Below are positions 1 through 10,017 of a stretch of 64,000 nt of DNA, one piece after another. The position numbers and the translations under genes were made by a program. A model generated the notes under the pieces. The model did no database searches and had not been told where the DNA came from. It saw only the letters and a list, made by a program, of their open reading frames with translations. How positions within the stretch are numbered: position 1 is the stretch's first letter; each line of letters starts with the position of its first letter. The stretch comes from Pleurotus ostreatus/Saccharomyces cerevisiae fusant (taxonomy: Eukaryota; Opisthokonta): assembly GCA_024196135.1 (NCBI GenBank), contig JAMQCK010000026.1, positions 62,001-126,000 on the forward strand, read 5' to 3'.

Positions 1-733
1 CTCCTCGTCCGCGTCCACGTCCCCTCCCGCGGCCGCCGCGCCCGGACTGCTCAGGTTCGGGCTCGGGAGCCGGGGCTTCCTCGGGCTTCTCCCCATCCTC
101 CCTCTTCTGACGGCCTGCCCAGCCGCTGTCACTGACAAGAGGAGGCTCCGGCCCTTGCAGGAACATCTCCTTCAGCTGCGCGATAGCTTGTTCCGAGAGG
201 TACGGTGCGAGGGTCGTGTTGAAGTGTTCCGGCCAGGGCTCTTCTTCGGTAGACACCGCTGGCTTCGCCTCTTCTTCCTTGGCCGGCTCAGCAGCAGCAC
301 ATTCTGCAGAGGTCGAGGCAGCAGGCCCCTCGGGCTGAGGCGCGTCCGGGGGAGGTCCGTTGGGGAATGAGTTGGGCTTTTCAAGCGACTTCAAATGTTG
401 CACTTCGCCATCCTGGTTGACCTCAAAGACCAGAAAGTCTGTGAATCTGAACCTGTCAGTGACTGCCTCACAAGGGACGTGCATCACTACTCACCTCTGC
501 TTGATGATGCCCTCAATTTTGCCTACGCCCTTGCCGATGTACTCCGATATGCCAACGTCCGTTTCGAGGAAGTTGACTTGTTCCCCTTCATTTGCGGTGG
601 GTACGGGGAGCCCTAGGAGCTTATGACTAGGTGGGAGGACCTGGCCTTCGAGCTCGACCTTGCGCCGCTTGGAGTAACGCTCAGCGTCCTCGTCGTCCTG
701 CTCGCGCTCGTGCACGATGATGGGTTCAGCCAT
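1..733 (-). CDS. PUS7: Pseudouridine synthase PUS7 (TruD family), N-terminal part; gene runs off the window
   Basis: Probable multisubstrate pseudouridine synthase 7, which isomerises uridine in tRNA, snRNA and mRNA. Only the N-terminus is present. Exon 1 is 495-733 and exon 2 is 1-446 (open at the edge), with a 48-nt intron. Splicing gives GIIKQRFTDFLVFEV, the conserved entry block of eukaryotic TruD enzymes, just after the block around DVGISEYIGKG. A basic KRRK stretch near the N-terminus fits a nuclear protein. The acidic, Pro/Ala-rich stretch after that block looks like a low-complexity insert. The catalytic Asp lies beyond the window. The start is the ATG at 733; longer frames have no ATG. 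It is divergent from URA3, sharing a 196-bp promoter. The family call rests on the KQRFTDFLV block. Confidence 0.8.
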
Positions 734-929
734 GGCAGGCAGCAATCCAAGCTTCAGGTCAATGGGGCACGAGGTCGCAAGCCGTGAATGCTGTCGGCGA
801 GCGGTCTGAAGTTCTGGACGGACCAGAGTTGGATTTCGTGATTAGATCTACGCTCGATCACAACATGATCAAGGAACAAAGCTTGCCAAAAGGGGATCTC
901 CCATCAACTTCAACTTGCCCCAAACCATC

Positions 930-1863
930 ATGACCGCCGCCCACAAGCTCACATACGGCCAGCGCGCCGCAAGGTTCACCAATCCTGCGGCGAAAGCGCT
1001 GCTGGAGACCATGGAGCGCAAGAAGAGCAATTTATCCGTCAGCGTCGACGTCGTGAAATCCGCCGATCTGCTCGCTATTGTCGATACCGTCGGGCCCTAC
1101 ATCTGTCTGATAAAGGCATTGCACTGCTGCTTGTGCTCTTGGAATGCTGCTTATACTCTGTGAAGACTCATGTGGACGTCGTCGAAGACTTTGAGCCGTC
1201 GCTCGTCAAGCAGCTTCAGGCTCTTGCCGAAAAGCACGATTTCCTCATCTTTGAGGATAGAAAATTCGCCGACATAGGTATGCCCGTTCATAATTCTTCT
1301 GATACTCTCTAATAATTCTCCCAGGCAACACCGTCGCTCTACAGTACTCCAGCGGCGTACACAAAATCGCCAGCTGGTCGCACATCACGAATGCACATCC
1401 GGTCCCAGGACCGTCAATCATCAGCGGCCTAGCATCCGTGGGGCAGCCACTCGGTCGCGGGTTACTCCTGCTCGCCGAAATGAGCACAAAGGGATCGCTT
1501 GCGACAGGCGCGTACACCGAGGCCGCCGTCCAGATGGCGCGGGAGAACCGCGACTTCGTCATAGGATTCATTGCCCAGCGGCGCATGGATGGTGTCGGTG
1601 CGCCTCCAGGCGTGAATGTAGAGGACGAGGATTTCCTTGTCTTGACACCAGGTGTCGGTCTGGATGTCAAGGGCGATGGGATGGGTCAGCAGTACCGGAC
1701 GCCGAAGCAGGTGGTCCAGGAGGACGGCTGCGATGTGATTATCGTGGGCCGCGGGATTTATGGGAAGGATCCGACGAAGGTGGAAGAGATACGGAGGCAG
1801 GCGGAGAGGTATCAGGCTGCAGGATGGGCGGCATACCTTGAGAGAATCAATGCCTTGGTGTGA
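930..1863 (+). CDS. URA3: Orotidine 5'-phosphate decarboxylase
   Basis: Catalyses decarboxylation of OMP to UMP, the last step of de novo pyrimidine synthesis. Exons 930-1115, 1166-1277 and 1325-1863 give 278 aa, close to the fungal norm. The active-site block [10 protein letters not shown] is at residues 91-100 with catalytic Lys95. The phosphate-binding end VGRGIYG is near the C-terminus. Intron 1 has a GC donor (AAG|GC...AG); only this choice joins ICLIK to THVDVVEDF as in homologues. The second intron is GT-AG. The gene converges on the EF-G2 gene with 129 bp between stops. It is a native copy, since its introns rule out a vector marker. Confidence 0.97.
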
Positions 1864-1992
1864 TTTATGTATTCCATGGCGGTCTCGTCAGGTGTTAGGC
1901 TTTGGCGAGGACAGGATGCGAATGAGCGGAGGGTAACTTGAATTAGCAGTGTATAACGCGAGCAATAAATCGTGATAAATACAAGAGCACGC

Positions 1993-4490
1993 TCACGCAC
2001 GCCCAATCTCCCTCAAGATCTCCATCTTCCGCACCTCATTCACCTTCCTAAACCCAGCCGGCGACATCTCAAACAGCCCATGTCCACCCGACAGCGCGCG
2101 CAGCCGATTCGAGTAGTCCAGCATCCGGCTGAGCGGCGCCACCGCCTGCACCGCGCGCTTCATCTTCACGCCCGCCGCCTCCCTCGCCGCAGTGCCACCG
2201 GAGGGCGACACCCACTCCGGGGGCACGTACACGCCGTCCGCGGGGTACGGCTCCTCCACGTCCGCCCCGCTCCCCCCGGTCATATCCAGCACCTCCCCGC
2301 CGTGCTCCGTGAGGTCCTTCACGACCTTCCCCAGCGCGTCCTCCGTCACGCTGACCTTCAAATCCACATAGGGCTCCATCACCGGCCCCATCCCCGCCGC
2401 CTTGATGCGCTCGCGCACGACCCACGCCGCCGCGGGGGTCAGATAGGTCGCGAGCTTGGGGATGAAGTTGAGCTTCTTGATCTTGAGGAAGACGCGGGAG
2501 AAGGCGAGCGAGGTGTGCGGGGAGCTGGAGAGCGCGGAGGCGAGGCCCTGGCCGATGTAGGCTTCCGGGGAGGTGCCGAGGGTCTCGGGGGGCGGGAGGG
2601 GCCGGCCGCGGGCGTCGAGGGCGACGTTGCCGTCCCAGGCGGGGTCGCCGGGCTCGTGGTCCTCGAGGGGCCGCATCTCGAGGTCGACGGTGACGGTGAA
2701 GGGCCGGCCTTGGTGCGTATCGGGGGAGGTCCACACGTTGGGTACAGAGGACGTGTCCACGTCCGAAAGCGTCTCGCGATACGAGACATACCGCTTGCCC
2801 AGCTCGAATCGCGCGTCGAACTCATCCCGCAGCCGCCCCTCCACAATCTCCAGATGCAGCGTGCCCATCCCGTGCACCAGCAGCTGCCCCTCCTGCACGT
2901 CGACCCGCACCGACGGGTCCGTGCGCGCCAGGGACTCCAGCGCCGCCTGCACGGGCGCCAGATCCGCGTGCGATTGCGGGATGACCGAGGCGGAGACGAC
3001 GGCCGGGGGCGGCACGATGCTGCGCAGGTGCGACTCGGAGGCCTCGGATTCGAGGGTGTCGCCTGTGCGGGTGTACTTAAGGCCCAGGATGACGCCCACG
3101 GAGCCGAAGGGGAGCTCGTCGACTTCTTCCGCTTGGTCGGCGTAGAGGAGGAGTATCTTTGAGATCCTCTCTTTCTGATTGCGGGTGGTGTTCATGATGC
3201 CGCTTTGCTTCTTGACCTTGCCTGGGAGTAAAGGTGAGCGGGCGTGGTGAAGTGACAGAATGGCCATCATACCTGAGTAAACCCGAACGAAAGTCATCCA
3301 GCCGCGCCGCTTGTCCCACATCACCTTCCAAGCAAGCATCCTGGTAGGAGAAGTAGCAATCTGCTTCTCGTGCTCGACATCCAGAGGGCTAGCAAGAAGT
3401 TCGCCGACGAAATTCATCACGATATCCGTGCCAATATGCCTGAACGCTGCACCGCCAACGACAGGAAGAATATCATTCTTCAGCGTCGCCGTGCGCAGAA
3501 TGTCCTTGATTTCCTGTGCTGGGAACTCGAGGTACGGATTAGAATTCTCCGATGCGGACAAGAGCGTCTCCATGAGAGGTTCCGAGAACATCGACAAATT
3601 GTCGAGCATTGCCGTGCGTGCCGTGACCATTTCGCCGAGGATCGGGTGATTCGAAGGTAGGCAATCTACTTGCGAAAGAGCCTGCTCGGTCCGAGGGAGA
3701 GTATGCCGAGTGTGTTCGCCTGCTTCGTCCCATTTCCAGACTTCCCAGTTGACGAGATCGACGAGACCCTGTATGCCTGGTTCTGCACGGTCATAGTCGG
3801 CAGGGTCGAACGAGGCGATAGGCAGAACGAGGGCAAGGGGGTTGGGATGGAACCGGTTCGTCAAGAGGGACGTGAGGGATGACTTGAAAGAAGCGCCAGG
3901 CCGGTCCAGTTTGTTGAGGAACATTATCCGGGTCGAGACGCCATACCTGTCATGCGTTAGCCAGTGTTCAAGGTAGTCGAAGAAGGCTCACCTAGCACGC
4001 ACCTATCCAGCTGTTTCCATACACCCTTCGTCTGTGCCTCAACGCCTTCCACAGAGTCGATGAGGACTACCGCGCCGTCCACCACACGACTGGCACTCTC
4101 GACTTCCATGCCAAAGTCCGCATGCCCAGGAGTGTCGATGAGGTTGAACGTCCAGTCCTTCCACTTGACGGGAATACTGGCCGACTGGATGGTGATCCCG
4201 CGTTCGCGCTCCGCAGGCAAGAAGTCCGTCGTCGTGCTCCCAGTATCAACCGTCCCAGGCTGCGCCAGGTACTCCGACTTCAGCAGGATAGATTCCGTCA
4301 AAGTCGTCTTCCCCGAATCTTCCGGCAGTCAGTACTGGGAGTACACCTTGTTGCACTCGCACTCACCAATATGCGCAACCAGCGCCATATTCCTAAACTT
4401 CGACGAGTCATTCGGCAGCTGCGTGGCGTACCCGCGCACGCCCGGGCGAGGCCAGCACGGTTTCCATCGTCGCAAGAGCGACGAGAGCAT
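1993..4490 (-). CDS. MEF2: Mitochondrial elongation factor G 2 (ribosome-releasing GTPase)
   Basis: EF-G-type GTPase of the mEF-G2/RRF2 group, expected to work with mitochondrial RRF in splitting ribosomes after termination. Exons 4367-4490, 4003-4318, 3273-3946 and 1993-3221 give 780 aa. The N-terminus is Arg-rich with no acidic residue before GYAT, fitting a mitochondrial presequence. G1 is DSGKTT (residues 42-47, split by intron 1), G3 is DTPGH (103-107) and G4 is NKLD (158-161). The [11 protein letters not shown] switch block is present. Domain IV and the EF-G C-terminal domain follow. Intron 3 (3222-3272, 51 nt) is in frame and free of stops, so it looks coding but interrupts the conserved RVYSG-to-KVKK joint. 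A second ATG at 4589 could extend the protein, but 4490 begins the presequence. Assignment to mEF-G2 over mEF-G1 is by overall resemblance. Confidence 0.88.
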
Positions 4491-4645
4491 CGTTCGCGCC
4501 TGTCCAAGCGCCGGCGATCGAAGCAATGAACGCACTTTAGCGCCGACACAAATACGGCCAAATACGGCATTGTTCTCCCTTAAAGGCATCAGAACAATAG
4601 GCGCGCGTCTCTCTTTCACACACCATCACGATCCTTCCCCTCCTC

Positions 4646-5653
4646 ATGGACGCAGAGGAGCGCATCGAGCAAGAGGTACGGCGCAGGCTGCAAGCGCAGG
4701 GGCGCCACCCTCTGAGCACCGAACCCACTGCCACTCACCCACCACATGGGAACATCCCCAACACGCCTTTCTTCGTGTCTCTCATTGCTTTCGGGCTCGG
4801 TGGCGTGTTCTCTCTCGGACTTGTGACCTTCCTGAGTGGCGGCTTTGACTTCCATTGGTGGTCGACGTATCAACTGGGCTTCTTCGCTGCCGCCTGGTCC
4901 TTCTTCCACTGGGCAGAGTTCGCTACGACTGCGCAATATAACCTCGAGAAATGCAGTATAGATTGTACGTAGGAGACTATGAGATATGAGAGTCAAATTG
5001 CTAACTATGTGTAGCATTTCTGCTGGACAACGGGATCCAGTATCATGCTGCAAACGGCGTGGCGCTTATTGAGTACCTCATAACATTGTACTTCAAGCCC
5101 GAATGGAAAACATGGCCATACCTCTCGCTCATGGGTTAGCACCCTCGCCAAATGTGGCATATCCTATACTAACCATTGCAGGCGTCGTGATGACCCTCAC
5201 AGGGCAGGCCCTGCGGTCCATAGCCATGATTCACGCCAGCACCAACTTCGCGCATCAAGTCGCCTTCGACAAGCGCTCAAACCACCAGCTTGTGACAAGC
5301 GGTGTTTACGCGTGCGTTACTATATCCTCCACCTCGTCTATCTACACATCTACCAATCTGCTGATCCTCACCATAGCTGGTTTCGCCACCCATCCTACGC
5401 CGGGTTCTACTACTGGGCCCTCGGGACGCAGCTGGTGCTCCAAAACCCAATCTCCTTCGTGGGCTTTTCGTACGTGCTCTGGAGGTTCTTTTACTATAGA
5501 ACAAGAGGTGTGTATTGCTACCATCATGTTTTGACTTTTGAAGCGTCCGCTGACACGACAGCAGCGGAGGAGCGAGCCCTCGTCAGATTCTTCGGGCAGG
5601 ACTACGAGAACTACAGGAGACGTGTCCGCACTTGGATCCCCTTCGTACCATAG
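4646..5653 (+). CDS. STE14: Protein-S-isoprenylcysteine O-methyltransferase (ICMT/Ste14)
   Basis: Methylates the C-terminal prenylcysteine of CaaX proteins such as Ras, Rho and mating pheromones at the ER. Exons 4646-4964, 5015-5134, 5182-5311, 5377-5507 and 5562-5653 give 263 aa. The first half holds several hydrophobic segments. The conserved C-terminal half includes LVTSGVYAWFRHPSYAGFY and a closing FGQDYENYRRRV...WIPFVP, both typical of ICMT. The last acceptor is ambiguous by 3 nt (5562 or 5565). It is head-to-head with the EF-G2 gene with 155 bp between start codons. Confidence 0.95.
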
Positions 5654-6006
5654 ACGAAGTGCTACCGCATCGTCCATTCTTTTTATGTACAGACTAGGGC
5701 AATACTAGGGAATTGTGCTCAAGTCGACTGAGTGTGCAAGGTTGATGATGTTAAGGGGCATGACCATCCCCGAGCTTCAGACAGCCAAGACCTACCATTT
5801 TCTTGCTTCACTCAAACTCTTAAGTAGTCCTCAGATCCGGCAAGAGAGAGTATGAAAGTAGCATGCGTCTGCGTCATAGCCATAGGGGTACATAGTGACA
5901 ATAATGGGTGGGGCATGCGACAAGGGTTTTGTGTATCGACCGTCCCAGGACTCCTCCTGAACTCGTGAGGCGAAGGCGAACCATCTCCGGAAAGAAGGCG
6001 GCACGA
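5654..6006. other. Convergent 3' intergenic region (ICMT / RPL9)
   Basis: 353 bp between the stop codons of two convergent genes. It presumably holds both 3' UTRs and polyadenylation sites. I see no ORF, repeat or RNA gene in it. Confidence 0.6.
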
Positions 6007-6849
6007 TTACTCGTCCTTGACTATCGTGCTCTTGTCCGACACGTAGATGCCGTCCAAGAACTTACGGATATCCTTGTTCCGTACGCGGCAGATGCCCTGG
6101 ATGGATGCGGCTGGAGGGGGCGGGTTAGCAGATGTTCGTGTGCAGAGATAGGGAGATGAGACGGGAGGTGATGAAGAATAAACGGAGTGAAGAGATGAAG
6201 GACGATGGTTGACATAGACGAAGCTGAATCGCCTACTCACCGGATTGTGAGACGTTGTCGATGTCGTTGCCCTCGAGGATGAGCTCGTCCTTCTGTGCCT
6301 TCGACTCGGCGACAACAACACCGTCGAGCATGTCGACGTGGCGGACGGTCTGGGAAGTACATGTTAGATGGGTGGCACATATGGATCGAACTCCCCAACA
6401 TACCTTCTCGCCCAAGAAATTCCGGATCTCGAGAGCAGAGCCCGACTCCTGGATGATGCAGTTGATCGGGAAATGGGCATAGACGGCGCGCATTTTGTAT
6501 TGGAAGCCCTGTAATCAAGCCCATCGTCAGCTCCCTTGCCCCTCTCCACGCCTTCCGGACCAAGCTCCTCCTCGCCAGCTCAACGCACCTTCGTCACACC
6601 CGTAACCATGTTCTGGATGAGCGACTTGATCGTGCGCAAGCAGGCGACGTGCTTGCGGCCGCCCTGCCACACCGCGAGCGTGACCTTGTTCGCCTTCGCG
6701 CCCTTGATGATCCGGATGTCCATGTCGACGTGGCGGACGTTCTTGGTGAGCGTCCCCCGCGGGCCGGACACCTTGATCTGGCGCGACTTGATCTGGACGT
6801 CGACGCCCTCGGGGATCTCGAGCTCTTCGGTCTTGAGGACGTCCCGCAT
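6007..6849 (-). CDS. RPL9: 60S ribosomal protein L9 (uL6)
   Basis: Component of the large cytosolic ribosomal subunit. Exons 6589-6849, 6404-6508, 6241-6349 and 6007-6110 give 192 aa, the family size. Recognisable blocks are [12 protein letters not shown], the [11 protein letters not shown] segment, [13 protein letters not shown] and the C-terminal [20 protein letters not shown]. The ATG at 6849 directly follows a TAG that would serve as a 3' splice site, suggesting an intron in the 5' UTR. A matching donor of the GTTCGT type lies at 7114 going down. Confidence 0.97.
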
Positions 6850-8036
6850 CTATGATATCCTGTCAGTACAGCGGGTTCCCTGGATTGGCTTGGTTGGGTA
6901 GAGTGGATTGAGAAGGACTGCGCTCCCGCGCGCAAGGAGAGGCGAGTGGCAGGAAGTGAGGTAGGGTATCATAGTATGATCGGTATCGCGCCTCTCTCGA
7001 GCGGATCCAGCGCGTAGAGACCGCATTTCGGCATGATTCCGGTACGAGACGGGTCGTACGAGCGCGCAGAACGCGTAGGGCGCAACGACGGGGCAGCGGA
7101 GCGGCAGCACGAACCTTGAAGGGAGGTTTTGGTCGAGGGTGAAGATTTCGGTGTGGATTTGGGCGATTGCGGACACAGTCACGATGTCACACAACTGTGA
7201 CACACTCGTCCTCCCGCCGACTGCCTTTCCTGTCCACAATGCCCGCGTCCTCCTGCTCCGATGAGCATACTCGGTAGCTCTTTGAGGCTCGCGATTGCCT
7301 CCTCCAAATCGATGGAGTACAGGGTATAACACTCTGTTGTTATCCTCGCTCAAATTTTCTGACCGAAGTCCTCCTCTCGCACTCTTATCCCTCCAGTGTG
7401 TACAATGAGTGTTTGTTTCTCTTTTCGTCTACAATATATCCACACGCTACTGGGGAAAGAAAAAGAACGGACGGCTTTAGGCATTGTGTCGCATAATAGA
7501 GTTCTGTGTCCAACGATGCCCAAAGCCCTACTATGTGTAAAGTCTCTCGCCACCGTCACCGTCACCGAGCGCTAGCACCGCTAGCGGTACCACCACCAAG
7601 GGGTAGCAAAACCACCCCCGCACCAACGACCACACACAGGCAGCCTATCTCCACACACCAGAAACAAGCGACACGCACCCACACCACCAGCCCGTCCCGC
7701 CCCACATACTAGTCGAACGAGTACGATATCCCGACAAGAGAATTAGATAAAGCAAGAAGACCGCTGGGTATGCGCGAGACCGACTCCGCGCGCGGCGCCT
7801 GCGCGGTATAAAGTACGGTGCTTTGGGTTTGGTGGGGGGTCGTGTAGGGCGAGGGGAGCTGGGTGAAGGCGAAGAAGAGGGGTTGTATGGTGCGAAGATG
7901 CAAGGGGAGCGATAATGTTAACACGTCGTGCGGGTGCGAGACATGCGAGATGCGTGAATGCGAAGGGCGAATAATAGGGTATCCTCTGTGCGTGTGCAGG
8001 GCCAGGAAGGGAACAGGTCATCGTCACGTCGGTCCA
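6850..8036. promoter_or_regulatory. RPL9 upstream region and 3' flank of the GT32 gene
   Basis: 1,187 bp without a supported gene. The part next to RPL9 (6850-7114) could be a 265-nt 5'-UTR intron bounded by GTTCGT and TAG. Upstream DNA is the RPL9 promoter. A 7-bp inverted repeat CGCTAGC/GCTAGCG with a 3-nt spacer sits at 7570-7586 and overlaps a perfect 12-bp palindrome at 7577-7588. The rest is low-complexity, CA-rich DNA. Long open frames here on the plus strand lack coding resemblance. Confidence 0.4.
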
Positions 8037-9662
8037 TCATATCCGCTGCTGCGATCCGCTCCGCGAGCGCGGCGGGGTCGGTCCTGTCGACCGCCTCGGG
8101 ATCGCCTCGTCCAAGTCCACCAGGGCGGAGCTGTCCGCTGTCGGCGCCTCCCAGCGCGACGGGCCCGAGCCAGACTCCTCCTCCGCAGTCTCCACGAACC
8201 GCTGCGGGTCCTTCTCCGGGCGCTGGATCCACGGCGACGTCGGCGTGTACGGTGGCGGGTTGCGCCCGATGCCCGCGCCAAGCTCGATGTCGGGGGCCGG
8301 TGCGAAGATGGCAGGGAGGAAGAAGAGGACACCGCGCCGGTGTCGGTGATGACGACGGCGGTGCGCAGGGGTCTGGGCCCCGTAGCCTGTGATTGCCACA
8401 ACGCGATCCCGAACGCCACGGAGAATGTCAAGCGCGGTGGTAGACGGTGCTGGTTGGCGCCCAATGTAGTCCGTGAACGCGGTAGATGCCTCCGACGAAG
8501 CAGGGGATGTCGGTGCAGAGACGTCGAAGGGAAGGCCGAGAAGCGGAACTTCCGGTCGGTCCGCGCTCTCGGGATCTGGTGTCGATGGCGACGACGCAGA
8601 CATGGGTGTCGACCAGCCGCCAAGTTGGATCTGCCAGTTGCCGTAGCGGCTGCTCCGAAGCACGTCGTGAGCGGTGAGACGCAGGCCGTGCCGACGCTGC
8701 TTGCTTGGCCACATCATGCGGATAAGACCATAAACAAGCACCACCAGACCCACCCACATGAGACCCTTGCCCCAGTGGTTCAGGAAGGCGATGAACGACG
8801 CGTCATCCGCATGCCAGCTGCTACCGTAGTAGTGCGCGAAGAAGGAATGAGGCGCCTCGCCCTCCTTGGCGTTCTTGCCGTAGAGCGACTTGGGCAAGAT
8901 CCGGATCTGGGGATCGAACGGATGGGAGGACGAGAAGATGGAGTACTGCATGGAGAGGAACATGGGCCCGGTGGAGAACATGACAGTGGGATAGTTAAGC
9001 ACCCAGGAATGGTCGAAGGTGACGAGGTTGTGGATCGTCTGCGCGAGGAAGGGGTGCCCCTTCTCGGCGAACATCAGGTCGTTGGACACGCCGACGGGGA
9101 TTGTTTTGGGGAGTATGACCGGGTTAACAAGCAGCGGGTCGAGGGGACGCTCGCAGCCGATGTCCAGGTCGATGTACACACCACCGTAGTGGTGGAGCAC
9201 AAAGTAGCGGATCGCGTCGGCGCGCTGGATGTTGTACGGGTAGTCGTCATACGTGTCGAGGAACCATGAGTAGTGTTCGGCGATGAACTCGCGCGCCATC
9301 GCGTCCGTCCAGAGCATGTACTCGCTGGGGCACGGTGAGCGTGACAGCGGGGTGGGCGAAGCGCGGGCTTACTAGTCGGGCATAATGTCGCGGCAGTGCT
9401 GTGAGATGTCCTTCCAGCGAGTGGGGAGGGTCTCTGACTTCCATGTCTGGTGGATGATGCGGGGGATGCGCTCTATCTGGCCGTAGTCTGAGGCATTCCA
9501 GCGGGTGGACTTGTCGAGGATGGGGACCTCTGTCTCCGAGAGATAGGCGTCCGGGTCGATGGCGAGGTAGTAGGTGACGGAACTGAGGACGACGACGGTG
9601 CCAGCGAGGACGAGTCCTAGGATGACGAGGAGGATGTAGAATACTCGTCGCCGCTGGATCAT
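8037..9662 (-). CDS. GT32 glycosyltransferase, SUR1/CSH1-like inositolphosphorylceramide mannosyltransferase
   Basis: Probable catalytic subunit of mannosyl-inositol phosphorylceramide synthase, which adds mannose to IPC in the Golgi. Exons 9373-9662 and 8037-9324 give 525 aa. An N-terminal membrane anchor lies at residues 8-33. IPRIIHQTWK opens the catalytic domain, and GGVYIDLDIG carries the D-x-D motif (149-151). A second hydrophobic segment (LMWVGLVVLVYGLI) follows the catalytic domain, as in Sur1/Csg1. The C-terminal 200 residues are Ser/Pro/Arg-rich and appear disordered, longer than in yeast Sur1. GT32 membership is firm. The exact acceptor is inferred from the two-membrane-segment architecture. 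Confidence 0.87.
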
Positions 9663-10017
9663 GATTGGCGGAGGAAGGGAGCGACGAGGCGGGGCGACGA
9701 AAAGGAAAAGGGCAAGTTGGATACCGCCATCATCATCACTCCCGCCCGAAATCAAAAATTCCGGCATGCACCGGCACCACTCCCCAATCAGGCAACGCAA
9801 CCCGGCTTACGCGCCACAGCCGGCGCCCACCTCGGACATCTCCTCCATTTGCCCTTTCCGCTTACGCGTTCCTTGATCACTACGCGAGGTCTGGGTGCCG
9901 CGGGTGCACTCGACGCGCCACAAGGGACAGCCCCAGCCGCGAAAACCCAACTCGCTCATCACCGAAACATCAACATGCATCGATTCTCCGAGATGTAAGT
10001 AGTACCCGCCACCTCGC
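9663..10017. promoter_or_regulatory. Upstream region of the GT32 gene
   Basis: 355 bp between two genes on the minus strand: the 3' flank of the Swt1-like gene and the promoter of the GT32 gene. One ACGCGT hexamer lies at 9863-9868. Nothing else stands out. Confidence 0.35.

Noticed and set aside
1972..3162. A 396-codon plus-strand open frame opposite the EF-G2 gene
   Set aside because: It is antisense to the well-supported EF-G2 coding exon. High GC at third positions keeps the opposite strand open. Its translation is His/Arg-rich and matches nothing.
7863..9269. A 468-codon plus-strand open frame
   Set aside because: It overlaps the GT32 gene on the opposite strand and shows no domain-like sequence; it does not start at a supported ATG context.
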